Under the pieces are notes generated by a model. That model searched no databases. It saw only the letters and a list, made by a program, of their open reading frames with translations, and was not told the origin of the DNA. A stretch of 64,000 bases of DNA, taken from assembly GCA_030068075.1 (NCBI GenBank), contig CM057844.1, positions 5,766,001 to 5,830,000 on the forward strand, in the 5' to 3' direction. This document shows, piece by piece, positions 54,960 to 64,000 of the stretch. Origin of the DNA: Paguma larvata (taxonomy: Eukaryota; Chordata; Mammalia; Carnivora; Viverridae). Position 1 is the first letter of the stretch, and the number at the start of each line of letters is the position of its first letter. The position numbers and the translations under genes are program-made.

Positions 54960-55055
54960 TTAGCTTCAGAAAGGACCCTTGAGTGGTCACCGGGTCTAAT
55001 GATCTTATTAACTGGTTGACAAAACTGAGACTCAGTTAGGGGAAGTGACTGTGAC
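54960..55055 (+). mobile_element. MIR fragment
   Basis: 'gacaaaactgagactcagtt' / 'aggggaagtgact' is the MIR core; only this part is recognisable. Confidence 0.6.
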
Positions 55056-55064
55056 AGATGGGAT

Positions 55065-55490
55065 TATTAGTCCCTAATTCTTCACGCCTTTCCTTCACGC
55101 CCTTTGCCTTGTGGCTCTGCTGTTCTTCCTGCTAGAGTAGGTGGAGTATATTTTCCCCACTCCCATTGATGTTGGGCACAAGTCACCAGCCAAGGCCCTC
55201 AGAGGCACCTCATGTTTCTTCTAGCATTCCAATGATCCAACATGAGAAGAACATTCTCCAGGTAGCCACAGGTCCAAGGAAAATAAGCAAACATATGGAG
55301 TAGACATGAAACCCACCCGAAGCCTGAACCAAACATAATCATACTGTAGCTGGAAGCAGAACTGCTCAGTTATTGCCTGCTAAGATGACTCAAACCACAG
55401 TCAACCTGCAGATATGTGAGCAAAAGGATAAATTCTTGTGATTCTAAACCACTGAGTTTAGAGATGGTTTGTTAGGCAGCCTATTGAGGT
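55065..55490 (+). mobile_element. MaLR/ERVL-type LTR remnant
   Basis: 'gtctcagttatt', 'cagatatgtgagcaaaagga' and the 3' 'aaccactgagtttagagatg' / 'gtttgttaggcagc' follow an LTR style shared with 38190-38690. Confidence 0.5.
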
Positions 55491-55606
55491 GATAGTTGAC
55501 AGATACAGTTACTGGGCTGAAAACCCACTCCCTACTCCCCTCTGATTGAGTGTATTTTTCCCTCTAAAGAGATCTAGCAATGCTGTGGGGTCCTGAGTCC
55601 ACTCAC

Positions 55607-55773
55607 CATCCACACCATCATGTAGGAGAAGGCTGCAATCCATAACGTGGAGGAAGCAAATGTCACCATGAACCATTTTTCCCAGCGTGGCTTGTTGCAG
55701 TTGGGTACCGTGAAATATAAGACAAAACTCAGTGGCCAGGTGAATGCCCACTTCACTGTTTCCAGTTTTCCAG
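55607..55773 (-). CDS. SLC24A3: SLC24A3 coding exon, start of second membrane cluster (inferred exon 13)
   Basis: This 167-bp exon follows the acceptor ttttcccag and ends at the donor gtgagtgg. It enters with two bases completing a serine codon, then 55 codons, and leaves in phase 0. The product starts GKLETVKWAFTWPLSFVLY and ends FSYMMVWM. It holds two hydrophobic stretches, roughly WPLSFVLYFTVPNC and FMVTFASSTLWIAAFSYMMV, separated by the basic and aromatic NKPRWEK. These are the first membrane spans of the C-terminal cluster, ahead of the alpha-2 repeat. The frame is intact and the reading matches NCKX3 residue for residue as far as I can recall it. Confidence 0.97.
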
Positions 55774-56749
55774 CTGGGAAAATAAAAAAGGCAAAAAACA
55801 ATTAATTAGTTTCCTCTCTCTGTTTTACCAGCCCTCCACACTGCTTGCCATAGACATTTACAGCCTAATTGATGGCCTGGGAAATAAACCTTATTATGTT
55901 ATTCTTTTCACAAAAGACACAAATGGCTTTCCGCCAGCAACAAAACCTGGTGTACAAAACCCAGTAGAATAAAAAAAGTTACCCACTGCTCACCTGCTAG
56001 TTAGGCACCCAAACGATAGATATGTCACTTCTGAGTACACAGGGCTGGAAGGATGGTTTAGCAAATGTGGCCAGGTGGGAAAAGATGAGAAAGATTCTCA
56101 GACATAAGGGAGGGGAGTGTGTGGGGGTATGGGTGAAGGTTGGGGAGGGGAGCTAGGAAGACCACCAGTCTGCCTGGGGTCTCTTCTCCCCATGGTTAGA
56201 TAACAAAATCTTGCCAGGTTATAAAGTGTTAGTGGTCACAGCGCCATCTAGTGGAATTGCTCAACAGTGTCTGTCAACTCACTTTCACACTCTTGAAAGA
56301 TGATTTGAAAGCTCTCAAAGTTGTCAAAACACTGCTTGGGTGTTTGTATCTCAAGCTGATATGAATTTGCAAATTAGTCTTTGATTTCTGTCCCTCTAAA
56401 TACCTGCTGCCAGGGACAAGGTGATGGATTGGCCAGTGATGACCTGATCCTATCATCTCTGTGTTGTCTGAGTGCTGTATTTCAAAGATATCCATAAATG
56501 CTTATTTTGGTGACTCTATTGCCATGGGTTCCTTGTTGTCTCAGATTTGACAAACATATCAGTTCTCATTTGGCCTTTATTACAATCCTGCTTAAGTGCT
56601 GACACTTGTGATAAGAAATGCATTGTATACACTCCTTGCTCCAATGAAGATAAAAGAACATCTCCACTTTCCAGAAAGTTCCCTGAGCCTCTTTCCAGTC
56701 AATCTTCTACCTTCTACCACCATAGATTAGTTTTCCTGTTGTTCACCTT
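55774..56749. other. Intronic sequence, nothing recognised
   Basis: Unique-looking sequence directly upstream of the exon at 55607-55773. No repeat identified. Confidence 0.4.
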
Positions 56750-57120
56750 GATATAAAGAAAATCATATGGTATGTGATTTTAGTCAACATGTTTTTTGAG
56801 ATTCATTTGTGTGATCAGGAATTCATTCCACTTAGATTGCTGTATAGTCTCTGTCCTATGGATACACAACTTACTATCCACTCTCCTGTGGATGAGACTT
56901 TCGGGTTGTTGACAGTTTTCAGGTATTACAACTAAAATGGCCATGGGCATTCTTGTACCCTTTTTTTTGTGGATGTGTTTTTCTCTCTCTTTGGCAAAGA
57001 CCCCAGAGTAGAATTGTTGAGTCACAGCGTGGGTGTTTTTTTAACTTTGTTAAGAAACTGTTGAGCAGTCTTCCAAAAATGATCATCCCATTTTATCTTC
57101 CCACCAGAATTAAGGAGGTA
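56750..57120 (-). mobile_element. L1 ORF2 region, antisense, old
   Basis: 'gtggatgagactttcgggtt', 'ggcattcttgtacccttttt', 'gaccccagagtagaattgtt' and 'atcttcccaccagaatt' are the complement of the L1 region that precedes the ORF2 end. 5'-truncated and diverged. Confidence 0.8.
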
Positions 57121-57832
57121 TTTTTAAAATGACACTTTGAATGATGATTAATAAAATGCTAAAATGAAATTTAATTCACAATTTTATACCGGTATCCAGC
57201 ACTTTCCCAGTTAGCCGCTACAAGATGCGAGCAGATCTGCATACACTGGGGACTGTTTGGCTGGATTTCAAAGCAAGAAAGCTGTCAGAGGATTTTTGTG
57301 AGCATTTTTACAAATGCTGTAGAATCCAGAACATAGTCAGACCCTTGGATTCCAAAGGCTTCCTAGAGTTCTGCGCACGCAGAACCTGTAATGTGGTGAT
57401 GACAGTTATGCATCTGGGGCTCTGGGGACCCCTTCACTGGCCTTTCAGTCTTCGAGGCCCCCACACAGAGAGACTCAGTCCAGTTTAAAATATACACGCC
57501 CCATCAAAGTCACAAAGAAATACACCAATGGGAAGCGGAATGACTGTCATCTGGATCTTTATCATCCTTCAGAAATTCATCAGAAAATTAAACGAAACAA
57601 ACAAAAAAAGAAATCGGAACTTATGACTGGAGCTTAGAAAACGATATTAAGTAAAGCTGCAAGCAGTACCTGTTAGCACCAATGAATTTTGAGTTTTCTT
57701 CTCTCTGCTGTTTAGAAAATTCTGACTTGACCTTGGGGGGGACCTTATATCTAGAAAACAGTTTTCTGTTTCATGATATAGATGCCTTCTGTGAGTTATG
57801 GCTCCACTGTAACAGCAACAAATGTACAGTAG
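57121..57832. other. Intronic sequence, nothing recognised
   Basis: Unique-looking sequence. A roughly 87-codon open frame at 57225 has no recognisable domain. Confidence 0.4.
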
Positions 57833-57847
57833 AAATTCAATCAGTAT

Positions 57848-58057
57848 GGGGTGCTTGGGTGGCTCAGTCAGTTAAGTGTCTGACTTCAGCTCAGGCCATG
57901 ATCTCACGGCTAGCGGGTTCAAGCCCTGCATCGGGTTCTGTGCTGACAGCTCACAGCCTGGAGCCTGCTTCGGATTCTGTGTCTCCCTCTCTCTCTGCCC
58001 CTCCTGCCCTTGCACTCTGTCTCTCAAAAATGAGTAAACATTAAAAAAAAATTTTAA
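57848..58057 (+). mobile_element. Felid tRNA-Lys SINE
   Basis: Complete copy with an exact 15-bp target duplication, aaattcaatcagtat, at 57833-57847 and 58058-58072. Confidence 0.96.
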
Positions 58058-58177
58058 AAATTCAATCAGTATAATTTGGAATGTAATGTAACAAATACAG
58101 CTCCTTGAGCAAAGCAAGTGATACAGAAATGCGCTTTTTAAGTGATTTTGAGGAGCAGGAGCAGTCAGATAAAGAAC

Positions 58178-58430
58178 ATTCCTATATTTTGGTGTATTCT
58201 TTTCAGTCTTTTTTTCCTGCGGAAGTATGTTTACCTACAACCACATGTAAGTGTTTCTATTTCTGTTAGTCAATGATAAGGCTTTCTTTGTGCAAGGGAT
58301 AAGAATATATGTACAACTTATACTTTGCATAGGTGTATATAATTTATATATATGTCATATGAATTTAACCTCTATGCGTATTATATGCACATATAAACAC
58401 AGTGTGATGTTAATACATGTGCATATTTTA
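58178..58430. repeat. Local duplication, copy 1
   Basis: 'atattttggtgtattctttt', 'ggaagtatgtttacctac', 'ggctttctttgtgcaaggga' and 'tattatatgcacatataaac' recur in the same order at 59018-59510. This copy has no L1 insert at the point where the other has one. Confidence 0.85.
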
Positions 58431-58569
58431 GCTAGCTTAAATTTCCATTTCTAAATAAAGAGGCAAAAATGGTCTCCTTTCCTCTCTGAGTCAACAGTAT
58501 TTCTGGATATTTCCCCATCTTTTCTTCCATTGCTATGTGGTTCCAAACAGAGAGCCCTGAGGATAGGTT

Positions 58570-58665
58570 TATTCCTTCATTTAACAAATATTCATTGAAT
58601 GCCCCTCTGCCAGTGTGCACCAGGTGCTGCTTCAGGTTTTGAAGATACAGCCATGAATGAAGAAA
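58570..58665 (-). mobile_element. L2 antisense fragment
   Basis: 'ttccttcatttaacaaatat' / 'tcattgaatgcccctctgcc' and 'gatacagccatgaatga' match antisense L2. Confidence 0.65.
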
Positions 58666-59017
58666 ACAGAACTCTCTGTGCATGAACCCGATGTACCAGT
58701 GATTATGTGATTTCTCGGAAGTCGGGCAGCAACTGAGAGATGAAGCCAGGGGACATGAAGCGGAGACTCAGAGCATTATAGTATCCCTTTGAGTGTGACT
58801 TGGCTCCAAAAAGCAAAGGACTTGTTCTTAAGTTATATTCCTTATTGAGCTTTTAAAGAAGCTTAATTCTACTGAGAATGAGGAAAAGTCATTCCTCATT
58901 ATTATAGGCCTAGATTAAATATATCAATTTGTTCTAACTATACAGGCAATAAAAATGTATGCTGTTTTAGAATGGAAAATCTAGAAAACTTTAAACAAGA
59001 ATTCCATGCAGGATAAA

Positions 59018-59510
59018 CATACTCATATTTTGGTGTACTTCTATTCGGTCTTTTTTTCTGTGGAAGTATGTTTACCTATGTACATGTGTAAACATTTCTA
59101 TTTCTGCCAGTCATCAATAGTAAGGCTTTCTGGAAAAAAAAGACACAGAGAGGGAGGGAGATAAAACATAAGAGATTCTCAAAGACTAAGAACAAACTGA
59201 AGGCAAGGGGGATGAGGAAGGGGGGAGAGGAGGTGACGGGCATTAAAGAGGGCACTTGTTGGGATGAACACTGGGTGTTATATGTAAACCAATTTGAAAA
59301 TAAACTATTTAAATAAAAAAATAGTAAGGCTTTCTTCATGCAAGAGATAAGAATATATGTACAATTTTTATGTACATATATATATATGCACATACACATA
59401 TACTGTGCTAACGCGTATATAAAAACATATATATGGTACGAACTCAGCCTATACACATATTATATGCACATATAAAACCACAGGTATGTTAACATGTGTG
59501 CATATATCAC
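59018..59510. repeat. Local duplication, copy 2, interrupted by an L1 tail
   Basis: Same block order as 58178-58430, but split at 59132-59319 by an L1 3' end. The AT/TG-rich part has expanded after the split. Confidence 0.85.
59132..59319 (+). mobile_element. L1 3' end inserted in the duplicated copy
   Basis: 'aaacataagagattctcaaa', 'ggcacttgttgggatgaaca' / 'ctgggtgttatatgta' are the carnivore L1 3' UTR. Exact 16-bp target duplication aatagtaaggctttct at 59116-59131 and 59320-59335. Confidence 0.94.
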
Positions 59511-59720
59511 ATAAGCATACAACGCAGTATACAAATGTATATAGTATATGAATAAACATATTCATGTTAGATGTATACATCATATCAACATGTGCACACT
59601 GCACATAGTTGTATTCGTGTCTGCATATGTATGTGCACACGTATGCATACACAATGTATGTGTGCACACGCATATACATCATAGATATGCCTGTATTTAC
59701 ATACATCCACATAATTTCTT
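59365..59720. repeat. TA/TG/CA-rich alternating purine-pyrimidine region
   Basis: Long run of imperfect alternating TA, CA and TG units with few interruptions. Minus-strand frames through it are low-complexity and not genes. Confidence 0.75.
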
Positions 59721-60190
59721 AATTACTAATTATACTCATCATTGTCCAGTTCTGGAGAGAAGAAAGCCCTACAGCTGAGTGACAGGAACACAGACAGCTC
59801 ATGCCCCTGCAAGAATACCATGAGAGGAAAAATGTCCTCACTGTGTGGCCAGACCTTTTTCAGGCCAAAGGAACTTAGTGCAGAGGAACCGAATGTGGGG
59901 CTCGGTAGACTGAGTCCTCCCAGCTCCTCGAGTGGCCTCTGTTGGCCTGCTTACTGCTTGAAGGGGCCTCCCTGCCAAGGGAGGGCCTGCTGGACACACA
60001 GCCCCCTAGCCTCAGATGGAAGTTCCTGACTCCAGGAATGGGGTTTGGCCTCAGCTGGTAAAAGGGGACAGAGGATCAGAATTGGACAAACCCACTCTCC
60101 ATTTCAAAGGCAGAATTTGGCTCTGAATGAGGCTCCCCTAAGGCTCAGGGGAACTGTAAAGATCACCGGTGCGACTCCAGGGTGCTACCC

Positions 60191-60310
60191 CCTCACTGCC
60201 TTAGGTGTGGCCCATAGACAAGCAGCAGCAGGGTCACCTGGGGGCTTGTTATAAATGCAGAATCTTGGGCCTCCCTCCAGACCTCTCGAATCAGAGCCTG
60301 CATTTTATCG
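60191..60310 (+). mobile_element. MER5A fragment
   Basis: 'gggggcttgttataaatgca' and 'gaatcttgggcctccctc' match the MER5A left half; ends near 'gcctgcattttatc'. Confidence 0.75.
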
Positions 60311-60920
60311 AGGGTGCCCGTGGTGAAGACCTTGGATTCCACTTCCTGTCTCTGTAGCTCGGGGTCAGCGGGGGAGCAGGAATGAAGCAGAGACCCTGAG
60401 GAGAGGCAGGACCACACAGAGCATCGTTTCTCTTCTCATGCTCATGCTTCCAAAAGACGTGGGGGGCCTGAGGTGGGCTTCCTGAGCCCACGCCTGCAGC
60501 CACATCTCTTAACGTACAAGGAGACAGGATGATGTAGTTGGAAGCTCCAGGCCTCTGCATCTGCAACTAATCCCAGAGACGAGGAGGGAAGGCGAGCAAT
60601 AGTTACAAGGTACCATGAAACCTCAAGGTTAGGCCTGGCATTTATCCCATTCAGGTTAGAAAAACAAAACGAGTGGTCCAAAGGAGGCCCCTTTGTCCCA
60701 CTAAGTAATGAGGCTCAGTTGTGGAAGCCAGACGTCTGGTGTCACACACGTGTCTTTAGTGTGAGGTACAGGGGTGCACTTGGGAATTCTGGGAGGCCAA
60801 CATGGCCCCTTACAGACTCTTCATCTGGCCCGAGAGTTTTAATCAGTGAAAGTATTTAGCAAAAACAGTTATTTTTAGAGCTTGCTAATGGGCTGCCAGT
60901 GGTGAACTCTGAAAGCAAAG
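60311..60920. other. Intronic sequence, nothing recognised
   Basis: Unique-looking, moderately GC-rich DNA. No gene. Confidence 0.4.
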
Positions 60921-60924
60921 GCCA

Positions 60925-61415
60925 GGCTAGGCAGAATTTTAGGCCCCCAAGAGTCTAGGCCCCAATTCTCAGAACCTTTGAAGAGGAGGCCGAGCTACTA
61001 GTTCCATGACTGTGCTATGCTGTGTAGCAGAGCTGACCTTCTGACAGGGAGGTTATGCAGCTGGGCCTGATCTAGGCCCGTCAAAAGCTGAAGGGGAGGG
61101 CCAAGAGATTAGAAGTGTAAGAAGGACCCAAAACACCATTGCTGATTTGAAAAATGCAGGCCTTTAAGAGCAGTGAGCAACCCCCGGCTGATAGCCAGCA
61201 AGGAAAGTGGACTCAGCCTTACAACCACAGGGAACTGGATTTTGCCAACAGTCTATATGCGTCTGTGAGTGATTGTCCCCAGGGCTTCTGGGAAGGACTA
61301 AGCCCTGTCTGCACCTCTGATATGGCCTTTGGAGCCTCTGAAACACAGCCATGCTGTTTTAAGCCATTAAATTTGTGGTGATTTGCTATGCGGCAATAGA
61401 AAATGAACACAAAGA
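60925..61415 (+). mobile_element. MLT1-type MaLR LTR
   Basis: 'ttaggcccccaagagtc' at the 5' side and 'ccatgctgttttaagccatt', 'gtggtgatttgctatgcggc' and 'aatagaaaatgaacacaaa' at the 3' side are characteristic. Confidence 0.8.
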
Positions 61416-62711
61416 TTCATAAGGGAGAAACAGAGGGGCCTGATCACTTCATCCTTAAAATGTTTTTGTCCTGGCTGATAGGGAAGAAGGTTGCCAAGAA
61501 ATATAGCCAAAGGTGGCAAAATGGGTAAAGAGTCAGCATACTTTTTTTCAATCAAGATAACCTTCTAACAAGTAATGATTTAACTCTGGCTGGGCAGTTC
61601 GAGACTTTGGGGTATAGGATCTTAGTGAATATTCTCTAGTTAGTTTTGGTAAAAATTTGATGAGGTTGAGATCTGAGGAGCCCTGAGGGGACACAGGAGT
61701 GTAGCTCTGGTCCTAGTTTCACTTCATGTCCCCTTGCGCCTGAAAATAACACGGAACTCTGAGACTACACACCCACATCCCACCATTAAATGGCCTTTCA
61801 AGTGGGTCAAGCAACCCTTCCCCAGAATTCACAGTCCTCCTGGAAATCCAAACATCCTGGATAAGTTGCATATATTAATTAAGCCTCACAGACTTGACCA
61901 GGCGGCTCTTTCCTGATGCAGCCAGAAGTGTCTGGAAGGTCTAACAATTAAGTAGAATTCTTTGGGCTTGGTCCACTCATTCCAATAATTGGTGGGGTAG
62001 GAGGACAAGGTCTCTGGAATAGCCAAGTCATTACTGGGTAGCAGTCAGAAGAGGACAACTGCCTTGGTGGCTGGGGTCCATGCCTTGCCCCTCCCCTTCA
62101 AGGTACCAGGGAGATTTCCTCTGCCAGTCTCACTGTATGAGATTTAGCTGGGCCCGGGATGCTTTTTGCCTAGGTCTGTATGTCCGGTGGTTTCTTAGGT
62201 AATGGAAAAGGAGAAGCCTGAAGCGGGGTGAGGGGTAGGAAGTTAGCGGAAGAACAAAAGCCAACTGGGAAGGCTGCAGGTGTCCCCCTAGCTGACCTTG
62301 GCAGGACAGCTCCCCTGGCCAAATGTAATGGGATGGGTGAAGGTGGGTGAAGAACTTCTTCCTTTAAGCACCAGGCTGCCTCCCCAACATGAGTTCTGTG
62401 CCTTTTCTCCTTAGCATCAAAAGGTCCCGCAGAGGAGCTAAGAGAAGATCTTCCTCCATGAAGTGCCAACAAATTATACATTTGGTCAAAGAACCCACAT
62501 TTCAGCCAATGATCATGTGTTGCCATCTTGTTCATCTCTGGACCCTCTAAAACAGAGTCTTGCCCATGGTAGAAGTTAATATGAATATTTCTATATTCAT
62601 GTATAGAGATAGTTCTTGGAATTGGATGGCAAAAAGATCATCAGAGTCAAGGACATATACTCAGTGCCCTAAAATAGCTCCCAATCCCAGCCCAGACATA
62701 GGTCCTCTTAC
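61416..62711. other. Intronic sequence next to inferred exon 12, nothing recognised
   Basis: About 1.3 kb without a recognisable repeat, directly downstream (in gene sense) of the acidic-tract exon. No second exon candidate that I can support. Confidence 0.45.
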
Positions 62712-62982
62712 AAGGGAGGTCGAACGGTGTGTATGGTCCTTCGTCATCATCTTCATCCTCCTCTTCCTCTTCGTCATTCTCATTGTTGTCGTTGTCCTCA
62801 TTCTCATTCTCTGTCTCATTACCAGCCTCAGCAACAACATCATCTCTCCGAGTCCCATTCACTCCTCTGTCTGGGCCACTGCTGGGCCCTGTCCCATTCT
62901 CCACAGTGTGCTTAATTGGGATTTTGATGGCCACCTCTGATTCTCCATTGGCGTAGGCCCTACTGTTTATGAGTCTTTGTCT
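62712..62982 (-). CDS. SLC24A3: SLC24A3 coding exon with acidic loop tract (inferred exon 12)
   Basis: This 271-bp exon lies between the acceptor ctctttccag and the donor gtaagagg, with 90 codons plus one base. It starts RQRLINSRAYANGESEV. It continues through a hydrophilic segment with NGT and NET sequons that should not be glycosylated if the loop is cytosolic. It then runs into an acidic tract of Glu, Asp and Asn (codons between about 62740 and 62815) and ends EGPYTPFDLP. The tract is built from GAN and AAN codons and so looks like an imperfect trinucleotide repeat. It is the most divergent part of the protein and may tune or shield the exchanger, but no function is proven by sequence. Its complement creates long serine-rich open frames on the plus strand that are not genes. 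Confidence 0.97.
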
Positions 62983-63760
62983 CTGGAAAGAGAAAGTCAC
63001 ATTCTTACCACAGTCAGAGGGACTGTAGATCCTCACAATTAGAACACCAGCTATTAGGACCTTTTTCAGGATGTGACAGGGAGATGCTTCCAGGAGACTC
63101 TTCAGTGAAGTCTTAAGGGATTCCTCAAAGTAATAAGCAACTCAGACAACTTCCTCTAGGAGGAAGGATTCACCTGTTATGACCCATAGGAGTTCAAAAT
63201 CCCTTTAGAGGAAATATCCTATCTCTCCAACACACCCTTCTTTTCTATCAGCATTCTTGATTCCCGGGTACTGTACTATCATCTTTATTCTCCAGACTGT
63301 AGGAATCACTTGGCCCATATATGAAAAAGCCACACAAATGTGTATGGACTAGGGTATCAAAAAGGCTGCCACTCCAGAAAAAATGGATACACAGGAAAAT
63401 TCAGGTCAGAGACGACATTACCTTAAAGTAAGTCAACCTTGATTTAGCAACTGCTTTCGTGCAAGTTTACATCAGAGGGTTCTACCCATATGGAAGATGA
63501 AAAGAAAAAAGGTAGGTAGAGGAGATAGGAGAGTTTTTCTATATAACTGGGAGCCTGATCATGTGTTTCAACATGTGGGGGGAAGAGAAAGAAATAAGAT
63601 GTAGAGCTGGATCCATGAGCAAAGATGTTGGGAAATAGCTGAGGAATATTATCATGTTCAATGTTGAGTTTTCTATTTTTGTTTTCAGACCAAGAAACTT
63701 TCTCCCCTTCCCAATGTCTCCCACCCCTGTCCAGTGGCAAACAGAGTGTTTCCCAAATAC
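62983..63760 (-). other. SLC24A3: SLC24A3 intron, 778 bp, no recognised repeat
   Basis: The intron between inferred exons 11 and 12 has GT at the donor side (63760-63759) and AG at the acceptor (62984-62983). I see no SINE, LINE or LTR in it, only moderately AT-rich unique sequence. The acceptor has a good polypyrimidine tract, tttctctttccag. Confidence 0.8.
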
Positions 63761-63921
63761 CTCATTGATCAACATGCGACTGGCCATGGAGAGTCGGGTC
63801 TTGGGGGGAAAGTGGCTGGTGATCATGATTCGAAGTCCAGCCTCAGAGAAAGAAAGCTGGTGAGGGTAGGCTGACAGCAGCTCATCTACCATGATCACTG
63901 ACGCTTTGCGGTGGAAATTGG
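63761..63921 (-). CDS. SLC24A3: SLC24A3 coding exon (end of cytosolic loop; inferred exon 11)
   Basis: This 161-bp exon opens after the acceptor cttag and closes before the donor gtatttgg. It enters at codon position 2 and leaves in phase 0, giving 53 full codons. The product begins NFHRKASVIMVDELL and ends RLSMASRMLINE. It belongs to the large cytosolic loop between the two membrane clusters of NCKX proteins. The block SFSEAGLRIMIT is shared with NCKX4 and marks the family. No membrane segment is predicted. It joins in frame to the next exon across a 778-bp intron. Upstream exons are off the window, so the exon number is inferred from the human gene. Confidence 0.97.
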
Positions 63922-64000
63922 CTAAGAAAATTAAAAACACAAAGTAAAGATAACATTGAGGCTAGGAGCAGGAAAGAGATATTTATTTAGTCTTCTTTCC

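Larger units (their letters stand above)
24525..64000 (-). other. SLC24A3: SLC24A3 (NCKX3), 3' part of the gene
   Basis: Seven coding exons, their introns and the 3' UTR of a potassium-dependent sodium/calcium exchanger are read on the minus strand. The family exports one Ca2+ with one K+ in exchange for four Na+ across the plasma membrane. The joined reading frame matches the second half of NCKX3 as I know it. The C-terminus ...LPMCGDH separates it from NCKX4, which ends differently. All seven exons have consensus splice sites and compatible phases, with no stop or frameshift, so the gene looks intact. If the full protein has about 644 residues, this part starts near residue 298. The promoter and upstream exons are outside the window to the right. 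Confidence 0.97.

Noticed and set aside
62560..62956. Serine- and histidine-rich open frames on the plus strand
   Set aside because: They are the complement of the acidic GAN codon tract in the SLC24A3 exon.

Overview
The window is mammalian nuclear DNA from a feliform carnivore, most likely a cat-family species. The main evidence is more than 20 copies of a roughly 200-bp tRNA-Lys-derived SINE of the felid type. Its head reads like GGGGCACCTGGGTGGCTCAG, it has a pyrimidine-rich body, and it ends in an AATAAA-rich tail. Carnivore-type L1 3' ends and the usual old mammalian repeats (L2, MIR, MER5A, MER20, MaLR/ERVL LTRs, hAT MITEs) are also present. Bacterial-style features such as operons, ribosome binding sites and CRISPR arrays do not apply and were not seen.

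One protein-coding gene is present, on the minus strand: the 3' half of SLC24A3 (NCKX3, a K+-dependent Na+/Ca2+ exchanger). Seven coding exons run right to left at 63761-63921, 62712-62982, 55607-55773, 52341-52455, 50879-50991, 30488-30553 and 26300-26449. All have AG acceptors and GT donors, and the phases join into one uninterrupted frame of about 346 residues ending in a TGA at 26300-26302. A 3' UTR of about 1.77 kb ends near a single AATAAA at 24550-24555. The 5' exons and promoter lie beyond the right edge. Together the exons encode the end of the big cytosolic loop with its acidic tract, then the second membrane cluster with the alpha-2 repeat that forms half of the ion-binding site.

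Positions 1-24524 are downstream intergenic sequence with no gene that I can support. They hold L1, L2 and LTR remnants, MER20 and MER5A copies, and several SINEs. The introns (lengths from right to left 778, 6938, 3151, 1349, 20325 and 4038 bp) are filled with the same repeat classes. The largest, 30554-50878, carries several LTRs, a truncated L1, L2 blocks, two kinds of hAT MITE and many SINEs.

I did not find evidence for an undescribed biological system. The most notable structures are a local duplication at 58.2/59.0 kb with an L1 tail inserted in one copy only, four SINE pairs that appear to share one target site, an 11-bp unit amplified four times inside a SINE, a nested insertion at 4.4-5.0 kb, and a G/C-only palindrome in the SLC24A3 3' UTR. 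Repeat family names come from recognising the sequence by eye, so those given for older elements are approximate.
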